Of a stretch of 64,000 nt of DNA, positions 49,741 to 62,099 are shown in pieces; within the stretch, counting starts at the first letter, position 1, and each line of letters begins with the position of its first letter. Source of the DNA: Sclerodactyla briareus (Eukaryota > Echinodermata > Holothuroidea > Dendrochirotida > Sclerodactylidae). The notes beneath the pieces were generated by a model. It saw only the letters and a list, made by a program, of their open reading frames with translations, ran no database searches and was not told the DNA's origin. The stretch is taken from contig JAODTK010005832.1 in the NCBI GenBank assembly GCA_026419785.1, positions 124,001-188,000 on the forward strand. Reading direction: 5' to 3'. Position numbers and translations under genes: made by a program.

Positions 49741-52700
49741 TATCATCTGAGCCATAGTGTGAGAAGAGACGGCGGATTGTTGCCAGTTCCCCATCCAAGA
49801 TCAATATGGCCAAGGCCCCTAGATGAGCCCTAATTGGCTTCCTGAACCCAGAGTTAAAATCAAATTCTGTTCGAAGCAGTAGGAAGAATCAATCAACAAG
49901 GGGTCAGTCAGCAATTGTCATGTTGTGACTGTCTGTATGCCTGTGTTTACCAGTGGCTTTGGCCACATGTTCCCCCTAATTTGACCCATTTCGGCACGTG
50001 GTTAAAAAACCTTGGTCCATTGCCGATGAAAACATAGGGCAAACTTGTTGAAAAAATATTGTGTGGCAATGTGAAGCAAAGTGCGGTAATGTGTGACAAC
50101 CTGCATTCACAACCTGTGGTAACCTGTGGTTCATTAGTTATTGGATTATTGCATGTTTTTGGAACAAATTGCTACACATTTTTTTTTCGTCAGGCTTCAC
50201 AGGCTACTAATTAGCAATGTTATTAGCCAATTTCCTCCTGGGATTGTTTCGTGCTCCCAGCTCACATGGTCACTGTTTTTGTATCATTGATTGGTGATGA
50301 CTACAAGAATCCCTACACCTAGGGTTCTATATACTCGGGAAGGGAGACATCAATGTTCCCAAGGTTGAACGTTTCTGAGATTTTATCTTCAATCCATGCC
50401 GTAATGGGTGATTTACGTGGGAGCACGTCATGTGAACCGTCCATCACGGGGTAGACCTTAATTCAATCAGTAATCCTATCAGTACAACAGTGGATCAAAA
50501 CCCATGCTGGAACACTGAGATAGCCCTGTTTGTATCTAGGCCTACCTTCTTGTTGAGTATAGGTGCAAGCATCTCCCTCACAGGTTTTCTAACTAGAGGG
50601 GATAGGGCAATTGTATGAATCCTAGTGAGCCATATAGGCTCTAGTTCTGACTGATCATCTCCCATAAATGTTGCTACAGGTTATGTCCCTCATGTATGTC
50701 TTATAACGCGCAATTACGTAACAGATGTCACTTTGAGAAAAAAAAAAATTGATGCAAAGAAAGAAAGGATACAATTTTTTGATGATTCTGCTCGACACGT
50801 CGGTAAAAAGGAAAATGGTAGGACCATGTCAGTGTAGGAATCTTGAATTTCTCTATAACTCTGACAAGAATGCGACTATCGAACTCCTGATTTTTATAGA
50901 GAGGATGATGACGACATGGTAGAATTCCTCAATAGGACTAATAGGGTAATATAGGGGGGGGGGGGTTGGAGGTGGAGGAGCAAGTCTCTAGTAAAGCTTG
51001 GAACCTCTTTCCCACACCACCTGGCATGGGACGACAGAGGCACAAATGGTCTTCAGGGTTGTTTATGAGAAGAAAAAGAACAATGGCTTGACTGTTCACA
51101 AAACTCAATTTATACTCTTCAATGAATGTAAGATATTAAAATTGAATTGTACATTAAAATATAAAATATGTCACACTAATCTCATGAGTAAATTCTGTGC
51201 ATTAAGTCATTTTGTTAGCTTCATTCTACACCGACTCTCTTCAGAATTATTAAGCAAGTGAATATTAAAAAAGGAAAAAAGAGCATGATGTATAATACAA
51301 TGGAGGGGGGGGGGGGGGGAAAGCACAACATTTATCATGTTAATATCACTGTATGGGTTAGCCTGGCTGTAACGATTGTCAAGAGTAAATAGTACAGCAG
51401 ATGAATGGCAGAAATTGTACATTCTACACAATATCTTTATGTTTCATGAAATAAATACAGACTACCTGAAAAATGAAAGGCTGATTGACCAGATATGCTG
51501 CACTATTTCACATCACTCACACAACCTACCGCTGTATACTGCACTTTACCCCCCTTCCTAATAAAATAATCCCCTTTCCCCGCTAATAACCTCCTCGCCC
51601 CCTTCCTCCCCTTCCGCTTCAATAAGTGTACAGTTGTGCTACATGCATATGTGCACACCTGTATCCGACCACTCCAATTTCTGCCAATTTCCAGTAACAC
51701 CATCACACAGCGTGGACACCTACAATTTTCAGAAGAAATTTATGAACAAGAGTTGAACTCGAAGGTATCATTAGATGAAATATGGAGGAGGCCACGAAAT
51801 GAACTGAGCAAATTGATCGGATGAAAGAAACACACCACTTGAAACTTGAGCAGAATCAATGCAATGTCACGAAGAATTGTTCTTAATTTACAAAACCTAT
51901 CCGCCCCATATCTGTATAGATACATATTGCAACCTGGGCAAACAACAGAAAGAACGTACGGAAAGCATTCATGACTATGAGAGGTACTGGAGGTTAAAAA
52001 CAGCAGTAGCAACTACTTAATGAGAACAGATCACGGCCGAGTCCTTATAGTGAAAATCACAAAGTGCTGAAACCTGCTTACGGTATTAGCTTAGGCTAGG
52101 ATACTACTAGGAACACACTTCCAACAATCCCAAATAACATGAAATGGCAACTGCGAATCGGTAATGGCATTGTTCACAGACTTTTTTTTTAATGGTTTAA
52201 CGGGGTACTCATGACTGATCTCTCAGTAACTATTACAGTATTGGAGGGATGAAAAGGATGTGGTATAAGGGAACGTTGCTATCAGGGGACAGGACACTGG
52301 TCTCGACCCATGACAGATATATTCACATGACAGGAAACAGGTCTAATTACCATTTTCATGAGGGGAAGGGTAACCAATGTACCGGACTCAGTAGGAAGAC
52401 ACCAAAGTCAATACCGACCATGCACAATTTGTGCGACCAAATTCTAAGTTTGTTTGTCACTTTTTAAGCAGCCGAGCTAAGCCACACATTATAATGTATT
52501 TAACCTGTAGGTGTGATGATGCTAGGAGGCGGCCTCAAAAAGTTTACCTGCATTTTGGCAAAATTACCCCAAACTAATAAGATCGTTGTTGTTATGCACC
52601 GGTCAATTCCACGAACCCCCCCCCCTTGACACAATAACCCTGACAGAGTGCGAGTCATAGCCACAGGATGGTAATACAGTAATACAGTATAGGGTCAAAA

Positions 52701-53600
52701 TTGTGACACACACCCTGTAAGACGAATAAACGATGTAGGAGGCTTGCGAAAACGTTTATTCACAAAAACGATTCAAATTTAACAAGTGAGTCATGTGGGA
52801 GAGATTGAGGATATATAAAATGTCATGTTCTCTACCCACAAAACATGGCTTTTTACGGACTCGGACTAACTTCAACAAATGGCTGTGCCCTCTCGGAATG
52901 CAATACAAGTTATAATTGCCTTACTGTGTAATGATCGACCAGGGAACGACACTATAACGTCGAGCCCATTAGTTGGGGCAATTGTTAAAGTCATGTTACT
53001 GTTTGTAATGGAAAAATACCACAGAAGTCAGCATTTGGTCATATAATAGGGAAAAAATTCAAAGAATTGTTTCAGCAAGTGGTGACTTGTAATATAATCT
53101 GATTAGTTTGCTAAACACCCACCAGTCATATGTCTCCAGTAACAAAAGTTTCAAGGTGGTGAATGTTTGGTGAAATTCTGAATCACCATGAAATGCAGGA
53201 TGTATGACTGGCCTCAACAGAGCATATTACGTCCCCTTCGGGGTACCCCCCCACCCCCCCCCCCCCCCCCTTAAACGCCCCCTTATCTCACTCATTCAGA
53301 CCACAGAATGGCTCCGATTGTACAAGCTTTTATACATATTGACAAAACGCGGCCTCCCCTAACTATTAGATCTTCTAGATAAAATTTACATATATATATT
53401 TTTTACTGAAGACAATTCAGTCATTCTCGTACTATTGCAACGACGGGGAATGTGTACGAGAATATACAAAAGAGCATCGAAGAGAAAAGGAATAGACAAA
53501 AACGCGATACAGACAAGGAAAGAACAGGGAGTTCACTCATAGCACCAATTCCAAGCAAAAAATAAGAAAAAACAACGGCACATTTAAGTTCTCACTACGT
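49741..53600. other. No gene recognised
   Basis: AT-rich DNA with G or C runs at about 50,956, 51,304, 52,617 and 53,256. Short open frames only. Confidence 0.5.
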
Positions 53601-53613
53601 ATTTAATATACTT

Positions 53614-53619
53614 TTTATT
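53614..53619 (-). terminator. Candidate polyadenylation signal of SVIL
   Basis: AATAAA on the - strand, about 560 bases beyond the SVIL stop codon. It would give a 3' UTR of moderate length. Confidence 0.35.
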
Positions 53620-54180
53620 GCTGTAACCTCAGAAAATGCCTTCCACTGTTACACAGGACGACCACACACATCCACATCCGCGGAAAGATCACTTGAGGCA
53701 ATCAACATTGTATTCTCAACTGTAGTTACAGAATTTTTCCTTCCATGAGAGCACAGACATAGGCATGATGAAAAATGTTGCCACAGTCCTATCTGAAAAA
53801 TATCACCGAAAGTCAATCAATATTTTTACCTAATTTAGTATTCAGAATCGTGCCTGCCGAAGGGCTTACAGAAAATAAGGACTGTGTTTGAAAATGTTTT
53901 GGTTGGCTGGGCTTAAAACAGGTTAACGAAACATCAGCAAGCCCTGAGTAGGTTGACTAACTTACTAAAAACAGCTTGAGCTGCGAGATCAGGATATCCC
54001 GACACAGAGTATCGTCCACACACCAAAATAGCGCTGTGATATCATCATTTGAATTTAAAATCATTTGTAAAATCAATAAATAATATCTTATAAATTTCAG
54101 GTGAATAATCTCTTGCGCATCAGACCGGCCAACGGATGTTTGAAGTTCCACCAGCCGACTGTCATGGGACAAGCAGCCAA

Positions 54181-54263
54181 TCAGAAAAGACAGCGTTACT
54201 TCTGGAGTTCTGTCTGTCCAAGATTGGAGTTCTCAAACTTGGCCGAGTCACTACTAGTACTTT
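54181..54263 (-). CDS. SVIL: Supervillin terminal exon (headpiece C-terminal helix)
   Basis: A strong acceptor on the - strand (AAATTCTTCTTCTCACAG) is followed by pieces in shifting frames that match the end of a villin headpiece: KVL-x-VTRP, FEN, a Trp-like position (TTGGA), QTELQK and CLF-stop (TGA at 54,183-54,181). Headpieces end in this Leu-Phe. About three bases appear to be missing, at about 54,220-54,240, compared with a continuous frame. The lysine-rich helix before the end is the actin-binding face in this family. The preceding exon supplies the N-terminal half of the headpiece. Confidence 0.6.
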
Positions 54264-55344
54264 CTGTGAGAAGAAGAATTTAAAATATCAAATTAATGAT
54301 GTCCATGATGGAATGCTTTTCTTTTGACAATGGAATGTCCTGAAGAGCTTCATAGTTATGAGGAATACTGAGTCAAAAATTGTGAGTAATAAAGGAGAGT
54401 CCATTTGTTGTGATACGCATCGTATACGCATGTTTTGGACATGTTTTCTTATTAGCACTCCCCAAACACATGTCGCGAATGCATTGCCACTTTTAGAATT
54501 TCTTTATAAATTTTTTATGTAACCCGCTGTCATTTTATATACTGTCAGAAAGATTCTGTTGCGAACTATCTACGGTGGAGTAGCCTCCTAAATCACAAGA
54601 AACGTATCAAAGCGCTAACAACAACCTAAAATTGCCGAGAAACGAGTGATGATAAAACACCAGCAGATAAGCTACAGAATGCCAGATAAGAGTGATGATA
54701 AAACACCAGCAGTTAACTACAGAAAATATACAATATCAATATATATAATATATTAAAAGAACCCTGTAAAAGCATGTTTTTTACTAAATTGACTAAATGT
54801 ATGAAAATCAGTTCGAAATTGGTAAGAATATAAAACATTTCAACCAGCATACCTGTAGAGTCCTGCATTGAAAGGTATATACTGAACGTTCCGTATAAAA
54901 TTCAATTTTAATTTTTATTGAGATGGATGACTGACGGCTAGTAACAATTTAAAATTGTAGAATGCATGATCTGTACCATTCATGGTTCATATTGAGCAAC
55001 ACTGGACATTTCTTGGTTGGAAGAGAGGGAGTACCATTGTGGAGTTTTCGAGGATCATTATGTCAAGAGCAAAACTAACATACTAACTGTACAGCGAGAG
55101 TCAATCTTCACAAACGATCCTAGCACCAGTTCACCGAGCAGTGCCCACATCACATCTCTGAATGCCTCATAGTCGTAAAGTAATTTGGTTAATTAATAAA
55201 TTAAATAAAGAATAATAATGAATAAATAAATTTTATGTAGCACTTCATGACTGCTTGTAACAGTGGTGTCTGGATATTGTACCCCCCTCCCATCCTTAGT
55301 GATTTGTTAAATCACGTCACCCCTGCCGAACTCCCTCCTGTTCA

Positions 55345-55425
55345 CTCATGACAGAGTGGCTAGCCTTCCATCGGGAGGACAGGTGCGAATCCCAGCGAGT
55401 CATACCAAAGTGGTACCTGTTGCTG
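55345..55425 (+). mobile_element. tRNA-like SINE head
   Basis: AGAGTGGCTAGCCTTCCATC followed by GGTGCGAATCCCAGCGAG resembles the A and B boxes of a tRNA-derived SINE. It differs from the SINE family at 48.3 kb and 56.1 kb. It lies in an SVIL intron in the antisense direction. Confidence 0.45.
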
Positions 55426-55994
55426 TCTCGCTGGGAGCTCAGCACGAGGGACTAGGACATGGAGAGAAACTGCTGTCCAGGCATACACTGGCCTGTAGTC
55501 TGACATACAAGTGGGCTTGGGCCGAGGTGTCAGGATCATTAGCCCCCAACCCCCCACCCAAAAAGAGCAGCCAAGCTTTCTTAGAAGTCGCTTTAGAAGG
55601 AAACCTTCCTCACGCCCAAGGACCATGAGACAATCAAGAACATGGGTCCCCAAATCTGGAACCGCGACCCCAACCAGGGTCGTGAAGCAATTTCTTGTCG
55701 CAGCCTTGTTGGAATATATGAAAAAATCTGAGTGTACCCAAAATTTACCAAAATTTGAATGTTTGCAGTCAAAATCATACAAAAAATCCACCCTAAAAAC
55801 TCATCTAGTGTTTCATTAATGGCTGTTCCATCATTTTTCCTGAGTGAATTTGACATTACTTGCTCAATTATCGTGGCCACCTGCTTATGTATATTAACTA
55901 TATTTTCACATACAACTACAGTCATTAATGATCAGGGGTAATATCTGTGGAGCGCTTGATCACGCAAAAAAGCAATATAAGAACTTAGAATATT

Positions 55995-56225
55995 ATTGTA
56001 CTGCTACCCAGAAGGTAAGTGAATGCATGCACATCTTCATTATTCCAGAGAATTGGGGTCGCCCTCTGATGGCGTACATGAAATGGGGTCCCCCGCCTTG
56101 AAAAGTTTGGGAGCCTCTGATCAAGAAGATATGCCTGCCTAAAAAGAGTACTGCAGAAGAAAGCCCCTCTGGGGTCTGAACTATCAACAATCATTGCAGC
56201 TCTGTGGACTGAGCTGAGCTAATCT
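55995..56225 (-). mobile_element. tRNA-derived SINE, second family member
   Basis: On the - strand from 56,225: ATTAGCTCAGCTCAGTCC, AGTTCAGACCCCAG and GGGGCTTTCTTCTGCAGTACT. The last block matches GAGGGCTTTTCCGCAGTACTG in the 48.3 kb SINE. It ends just downstream of an SVIL exon (56,263). Confidence 0.6.
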
Positions 56226-56262
56226 GCCTCACAACAAGTAAGAAGAATGAAGAAGTGCGCAC

Positions 56263-56412
56263 CTTAAACTCCTCGTCTGATAGATACGTCTCCAGTTTGA
56301 GCGGGTCCACGCCCTCTGGTTTCTCCTTGAGCTCTGCAAGGGAGTATCGGGTCCTCTTCAGTTGCTGTAGCACGTCTCTGACTCGGATGGCACGATCACT
56401 ACGCCTTCCAGC
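56263..56412 (-). CDS. SVIL: Supervillin exon, headpiece N-terminal half
   Basis: 150 bases, 50 codons, no stop, acceptor GTGTCAG and donor AAG|GTGCGC. It reads VRDVLQQLKRTRYSLAELKE and then EGVDPLKLETYLSDEEF. The string PEGVDPLKLE-x-YLSDE-F is the hallmark of the villin headpiece in the villin/supervillin family, which binds F-actin. It joins in phase to the exon at 57,231-57,350 and to the terminal exon at 54,181-54,263. The frame is intact. Confidence 0.93.
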
Positions 56413-57230
56413 CTGACACGGGGAATCAAAGAGAAGGCTTTATGAAAGAGCATGGCTCATGAGAGGAATACAAATGACGATTCCACAGCAGCGCAATCCA
56501 AGTATTCAAACTTCAGCTCCACAAGAGATAGGTTTATCCCACTTGAAAGCGTGTGAGCTAGGTATCTTCCACTTGGTTTCTCCTAAGTTTGAGGTTACCC
56601 ATCAAAGGTACTAGATGAGGGTGTTTTCCATGTCTGATGGGCAGGCGACTGAACCGACAGTTATACCGAGCTCAGCAAGAGTACTTTGTCTATCACATAC
56701 AGCCTGAGTAGGTTATAGTAGCTAGGCACAAGAGACAAGACAATAGGAAGTTTTAGATTCCATGATGGCGACCGTAAAAGCCACATATGACGTAATGTTT
56801 AACCTACTGCGTATGGGACACCTCACCAACTGCTGAACTACATGGATCTACGACTGGTGTCAACACACTTTCCCCGCAGTCCCTACTCCCTACGCCTCAG
56901 CACGTGGCATCTTTCAACAGGCTATACAAGGGAATTGGGGATTTTACGGTCAGTATTTCAACGCGCAACTCGTAAAACGCATGCTCTACATTACGCAGCT
57001 GGCACATTGACACGTCATAGAAATCTAAAGTGCCCTTGCTGCAGGACGGCAACGTGTCTAAACGTGGAAACATAATGTTCCTACGTTGTCCGTCATGAAA
57101 TCTGAAGCACCCCTACTAGTGATCACAGCTACGATTCCCGGCAAAAGTAGTTGAACCGAAACAATGGTACATGCAAAATCGGTATTATATATAATGGGGC
57201 TCAGACAGAGGATCTTGAGGTCAGTCTCAC

Positions 57231-57350
57231 CTTTTGATTGATGTGTGCTACATCGTCTCTCATCTCCCAGGTGGGGAAGAGGTTGATGAAGGTCTGTGGT
57301 TCCAGGCCGGCATGGATCAGGAAAGCCTCAGGGGATTCTTGGCATTTTCT
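57231..57350 (-). CDS. SVIL: Supervillin exon, last gelsolin-like repeat
   Basis: 120 bases, 40 codons in phase, acceptor TTTGCAG and donor AAAAG|GTGAG. It contains ESPEAFLIHAGLEPQTF and INLFPTWEMRDD, closely matching supervillin's segment just before the linker to the headpiece (AGLEPLTF-x-NMFPSWE in vertebrates). Supervillin ties F-actin and myosin II to the plasma membrane. The frame is intact. Confidence 0.94.
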
Positions 57351-58044
57351 CTGCAAAGAAATTCAGAAATTTGTTATATATACCAGAACTAATCAGGGAA
57401 TTCAATTGATTACATTGTTCTGTGTCAGCATTCATACTAGCAACAGCAAACCTCCCCACCACTCTATCCTATACTGGGATAAGGTATAGTCTACACCTTC
57501 AGTCATGAGGTAATGCACACAACCATTGTCCAAGTCTTCAAAGGTTTATCTAGACAATGCTGAGTGGCCACCATTTGGGACAATGAACCCCACACAGTGA
57601 CATCATCATGTAAACTTTCCTCCAAGATGGTCATCTCAAACCCCCTGTGGCAGCGAGCAGGTCAGGTTCAATCAAGCTCTGGCCTGATTTTTGGCATTTA
57701 GCGGTGATGACCAGGGATCAAACCACCTCCTTCCAAGCATTTAAAAATAATTGTTCAAAGGACTGCATGAATAACTCACTTCATATCTGTTGGAGGGTAT
57801 GGAAAATAGCATTTGTTGGGAAGAATGAAATTTACATGCCTACTTTGTGAGACTGGGCGGGGGCTGAGTACTCGCCGGCACAAAGCAATGATCAAATGGT
57901 ATCTTTACGCTTCTGAAGTCTTTGCAATGACTCGATCAAGAATAAAACCAGGTGGTTAAGCACGACAACTGCCAACCGTGTGACCCACTTATCACTTGTC
58001 AGGACTCGAACTGGAGGTTGCGGAGCGACAATAAGTTACCGTAC

Positions 58045-58196
58045 CACAGTAAGCTAGCACCGTTCCATGGCACATTCCTTCCGTGGTCCACTTCATTGAG
58101 CAGAGATGTTTCTTTGACCCGTTAGCTCCTGTTTGGTCTCCTTGGCCACCAACCCGGCCATAGTACACCTCAAAGTGTTGTCTAGGGCAAAGCGGG
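58045..58196 (-). CDS. SVIL: Supervillin exon, gelsolin-like repeat
   Basis: The start ARFALDNT follows in phase from the previous exon's EQP-A. Pieces EVY, W-like positions, ETKQELTG and MKWTTE then continue to an LAYC-like block (about 58,050) across at least three one-base gaps. This matches the supervillin segment FLVDN-x-x-EVYLWQGWW through ETVLQYC. The acceptor reads TTCCTTCTACG, as if one A of ACAG were lost. The donor near 58,045 is approximate. Confidence 0.75.
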
Positions 58197-58908
58197 CGTA
58201 GAAGGAAAGTGAAAGATCACTAACATATCAATGCTGAAGAAAAACTGTTGTGATGACAATGCAAATTAGGTGTATAATACTATCTCCCCACAACACTGTG
58301 AGGTTTGGGGATATTATGGTTTTGAGGCTGTGTCTGCCTCGCCGTCTCCGCATCTGGAAACTCGAGTTCATTGTGCCGCGTAATTGGTGAAGCAGGCGGG
58401 ACAAGGGTGCGGTCCCCGATGCACTTACCATGCCCTTGCCACAACTGCGGACGACTTTGCTGTGCTAATACCTTCCGCACCCGTTTTTCCCTTCCCCACT
58501 GTATTTTTTCTTTGTGTGTTCTTGTACTCGTTCCATAAACTCGCCCAATGGCTTTTCGACCCTTCCCCTTTTTTTTTTCTTCAGTCCCATACCCCCCCAT
58601 CATGTAGTATGCATCTTTCAGCTCTCTACACTACAAAATGCTCCTGTTCTCAAGAATGAGTGGAAGGGGAATAGCGGAAGCAATGTAACCAACACAGATA
58701 CTTATCAGATCTAGAGAGCAGGTTGGAAAATGGCTTACACCCCTGTCTGTCATCATCTGAGCACTGGTCAAGAAGAGAAGAAGGTTATACCGGTGTATCC
58801 AAAATCAGAATGGCCAGGTTCCTTGATGAGCCTCGATTGGATTCTGGACCTGTAGGAATTCAATCATTACATTCAATTTGAGAATAAATTATTCAGAGGC
58901 GGGCTCAC

Positions 58909-59065
58909 CTGGTTGTTCCGCTGTATAGAGGTAGGACTGTAGGCAGGGGGGTAGGGGGTGATGGCGCCTCTCTCCTGGAGGGATTGATAAGCTCATTGGC
59001 TACAAACACCCCTGAGGAACTGGTCAGGTGGAAGAGACGGGCGGTGTAGTCATACTTGAGCTCAT
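58909..59065 (-). CDS. SVIL: Supervillin exon, gelsolin-like repeat
   Basis: Acceptor CTTCAATCCAG and donor CCAG|GTGAGC. It reads DELKYDYTARLFHLTSSSGV, FVANELINPSR and, after a frameshift at about 58,940-58,960, QSYLYTAEQP. Supervillin has TPRLFSLSSSSG at this place. The upstream polypyrimidine tract is the GGAAGGAA run at about 59,080-59,110 read on the - strand. Confidence 0.88.
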
Positions 59066-59720
59066 CTGGATTGAAGGATAGAAAGAAAGGAAGGAATGAA
59101 GGAAGGAAGGGTATGTCTCTTCAAGTAGCATCTGGGGGTATCGTCATGAGGAGGGGGGGGGGAGGTGGGGAAGTGGAATTTTCTGATAACATTTTTTTTT
59201 CCTTCAAATATGTTATCAGGTTTTTTGGCGAGCGGGGGCATTGAATTCATACCAGTGGCAGCTGCCATGCTTCCTATTTGGTTCATTATTTATTCCAAAA
59301 CGTTACTGGGTACTTTGCCTTTTTCTGTTTCTCATCTCCCGTTGCCATCCTCCGCAACACACTACTTTTTCAGGTGTCCTCCTGGTAAGAGGGGGGAACC
59401 TGTCCCTATGGCCCCCCAGCAAAAATTACATACTGTCTACTTGTTCAGCCCCATAGGAATATCACCAGATTTTTAGCTATATAAATGATTCATAGACCTA
59501 TTATCTATTGATATTTACCTTGGTACAGTATAAGTAGGTGGATCCAATTTAATGATACACAAACAGGTCCGAGGTGTGGACTCGAATCATTACTTTGGGC
59601 TTCTATTTAGTGTATTGCTTTTAGGAACTACAAGCCAGATCTCCCCGCTTCACCGTACAGTCAGTGGTGAATGCGACATTACATTGCGAAAGGGCAGATA
59701 ATTGAAAAAAAGAGGCGTAC

Positions 59721-59849
59721 CATCTAATGCACTGAGTATTAAGCCCTGTCATTACCAACTGCTTCAGAGAAGAATTCTGTTTCAGCCCTTCTTCCATTTC
59801 TTCGATAGTGCAGTACATTCCGCTGTAGAACCAGCCTCCATTGGAAACA
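59721..59849 (-). CDS. SVIL: Supervillin exon, gelsolin-like repeat
   Basis: Acceptor TAAATCTCTAG and donor GATG|GTACGC. In adjoining frames it shows PMEAG, CTIEEMEEG and FFSEAVGNDRA, in the order of the supervillin segment CPLEAG...HECDEG...FWDALGRRDR. One-base shifts interrupt the frame. The position between the two flanking SVIL exons fits. Confidence 0.7.
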
Positions 59850-60117
59850 CTAGAGATTTATTAAAGTAAAATGAAGGAAGAAGTAGAAGTAGGTTATTTA
59901 GTTTTTAAAAAAAAATACTTAACTGATCCAGGATCGACAGTCCCAAAACATTTACAGGTATATCTACATCATGGACTCTCGGCTCATACTATATAGGCTG
60001 CATGCTGTATTCAATTTGTGTCATTCGCACCATTTGTGTCATGAAGTCTTTCAAGGGGCACAGGAGGTCAGATTTGCATGAATCATGCAATTTTCCTAAC
60101 TTGGTCATATTCAAACA

Positions 60118-60245
60118 AACCTTGGACAACGTGGACTACAGTTAGACATGACCAACAGGTGAGGGCATTAAAGTCAATGGAGATCGAATGGATATAATTC
60201 AATGTGTTCACTCTAAACGAGTCCACAAAGGCTGTTTCGCGGGAA
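60118..60245. repeat. Dispersed repeat, copy 2
   Basis: Partner of 43,145-43,290. Lies in an SVIL intron. Confidence 0.6.
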
Positions 60246-61721
60246 TATACTGTAAGAATGTGGGTTTTTCAGTGGGCTACTTTGACCGGTCGCCTTCTCC
60301 GGAATATGAGGATTCCAGAGCAGGTCCGAAGAGACAATGGTGTGCGAACACGTAACGGTATAACTATTTAATATGCTAAAAACCTTGGAGAACATATACA
60401 AACGTAAATGGTCAATAAAATCAACAAAAAGGAATGAATAATTCAAGTCTTAATGAGGTTACACCTAGGGCCCATAAAGATACGGAAACTAGGCCTATAA
60501 GTGTAACTCGCAGACAGTTCCATAAGACCAGAGATATTAAAATTACTTATCTGTCACTCAGAACGTGGCTTGACTTGAGGAGGTAAATCGTTGTAACAAG
60601 AAACGGCTCACTCCAACATACACTGACAGCACACTACCATAACTACAAATACACCACTCCACACGAGGATCCCTCCCTTCGCCGCAGCATTCAAACTCAT
60701 TCAAAACCTTCAAATCCAAAACATTCTGTGCGCTGCTGCAGCAAATAATAATAATGATAATAATACGCACAAAAACACGGGGAAACACTGCGCTATGAGT
60801 CATTATGATGTCACAAGAAATCCCAGACCATGAGCCGAACGCGCTGTCATAACAAACCCCCAGTGCACCCACAAATAACGAGCATGCCACACAGTTCCGC
60901 GAGGCGATGATGACCATGATATTAACGACAGCGTGCTACAATACCGCGACGTGCAAGAAAGAAGAAATGGCCCGCCGAGAGTAGTCGGAAGGAGGGGAAA
61001 ATAACTGTGGAAACTTGCGCAGTAAAGGCAATGGCCCCTAAAAGCTAATGAAAGGTGCATAAGAATATTAAGTCAACAAGCCACACATACCTTACGTAGG
61101 CCCTAGACAAGGCCAATGACAGCTTAGGCCCAGGATTAGACTAATACCAAAAGTAGAGATAGGATACACACTGCGGAGAGTGGCTGGCCTGCAGCATAAC
61201 TAATAATATACAGACTGAGTGAACATAAAAGATAATTGTCGCTGAACGAAGTAGGCTGATATGCCACTCTTACAATTACACGTCGGCGGTTTTACCGCCC
61301 TTGCAATTGTTAGTCCAGGGTGTACTTTCCAGTGTGGGGTTATTCCTAAATGGTTGTCACATACAGCATCTTTTACCTTTCCACCTTTTACCTCAAATGA
61401 TTCCCACCTTTCACTCAGGGGTAGCATAAGACAATTGTAAAGGACATGTCGAGCAGCACCATGGATAAATTCTCCTCAGGTTTTGGATAGCTTGAAACTT
61501 TCTCTGTTTCATCTAGAGCTAAACTGTCTGCTCAGTTAACAGGCTCAGGAATTTCCATCCACCTGTTCAACACAGAAAATCTCACAGGAAATAACTTTTC
61601 ATTTTAGCATGAACAAATTTTGTAAAAATCATTGATATCTTTCAGCAGTGGGAGACTTTTCAATATTCTCAAACAAGATTTTTTGTTCCGAATGACTAGG
61701 GAAAAAACGACGAATACTCAC

Positions 61722-61943
61722 AATTCCTTCATTCTCTCGGCAGCAAATTTAGCAACCTTGCGAGTGATCTCTGTGGCCTTGACACCATGCCATATATGGA
61801 TACTGGCTTTGTGCTTGTCCACATCCTCTAAGCTTAGGAGGATGAAAGACGTACGGACCTAAGCATCTTCATCTTACAAGGGACCTCGACCAGACATGCC
61901 TCTCTCTCAACCTCTCCCTTCACGTAATATAATCGGTAGGAAC
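61722..61943 (-). CDS. SVIL: Supervillin exon, gelsolin-like repeat
   Basis: Acceptor TTTTTTGGCAG and donor GAATT|GTGAGT. It reads GSYRLYYVKGEVEREACLVE, VPCKMKMLRS and, after one shift at about 61,858, VRTSFILLSLEDVDKHKAS, IHIWHGVKATEITRK and FAAERMKEL. This corresponds to supervillin EWRLYCVRGEV...RSRTS...YLWHGCKA. The WHG and following acidic/basic pattern is typical of gelsolin repeats. Confidence 0.88.
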
Positions 61944-62099
61944 CTGCCAAAAAAGTGTGCACATGACTTGATTTCAAAAGCCTACCAGGAATATCAAATC
62001 AAATATGTCCTTTTCTCTTCGTTTTCCCAAGAGCTAAGAAACTCATGATGGAGGCTAGGTTCTCTGTCTTCTCTGACTACTTCTTTCTTTAACCCCTAT

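Noticed and set aside
53710..53792. Alternative terminal SVIL exon after the acceptor at 53,793
   Set aside because: The residues (TVATFFIMPMSVLSWKEKF) only vaguely recall a headpiece. The exon at 54,181-54,263 gives a better match ending in CLF-stop.
57990..58075. tRNA-like sequence on the - strand (CAGTTCGAGTCCTG B-box, GTGCTAGCTTACTGTGG A-box)
   Set aside because: The A-box part lies inside the supervillin exon segment encoding the LAYC block and no cloverleaf forms. The B-box match is probably chance.
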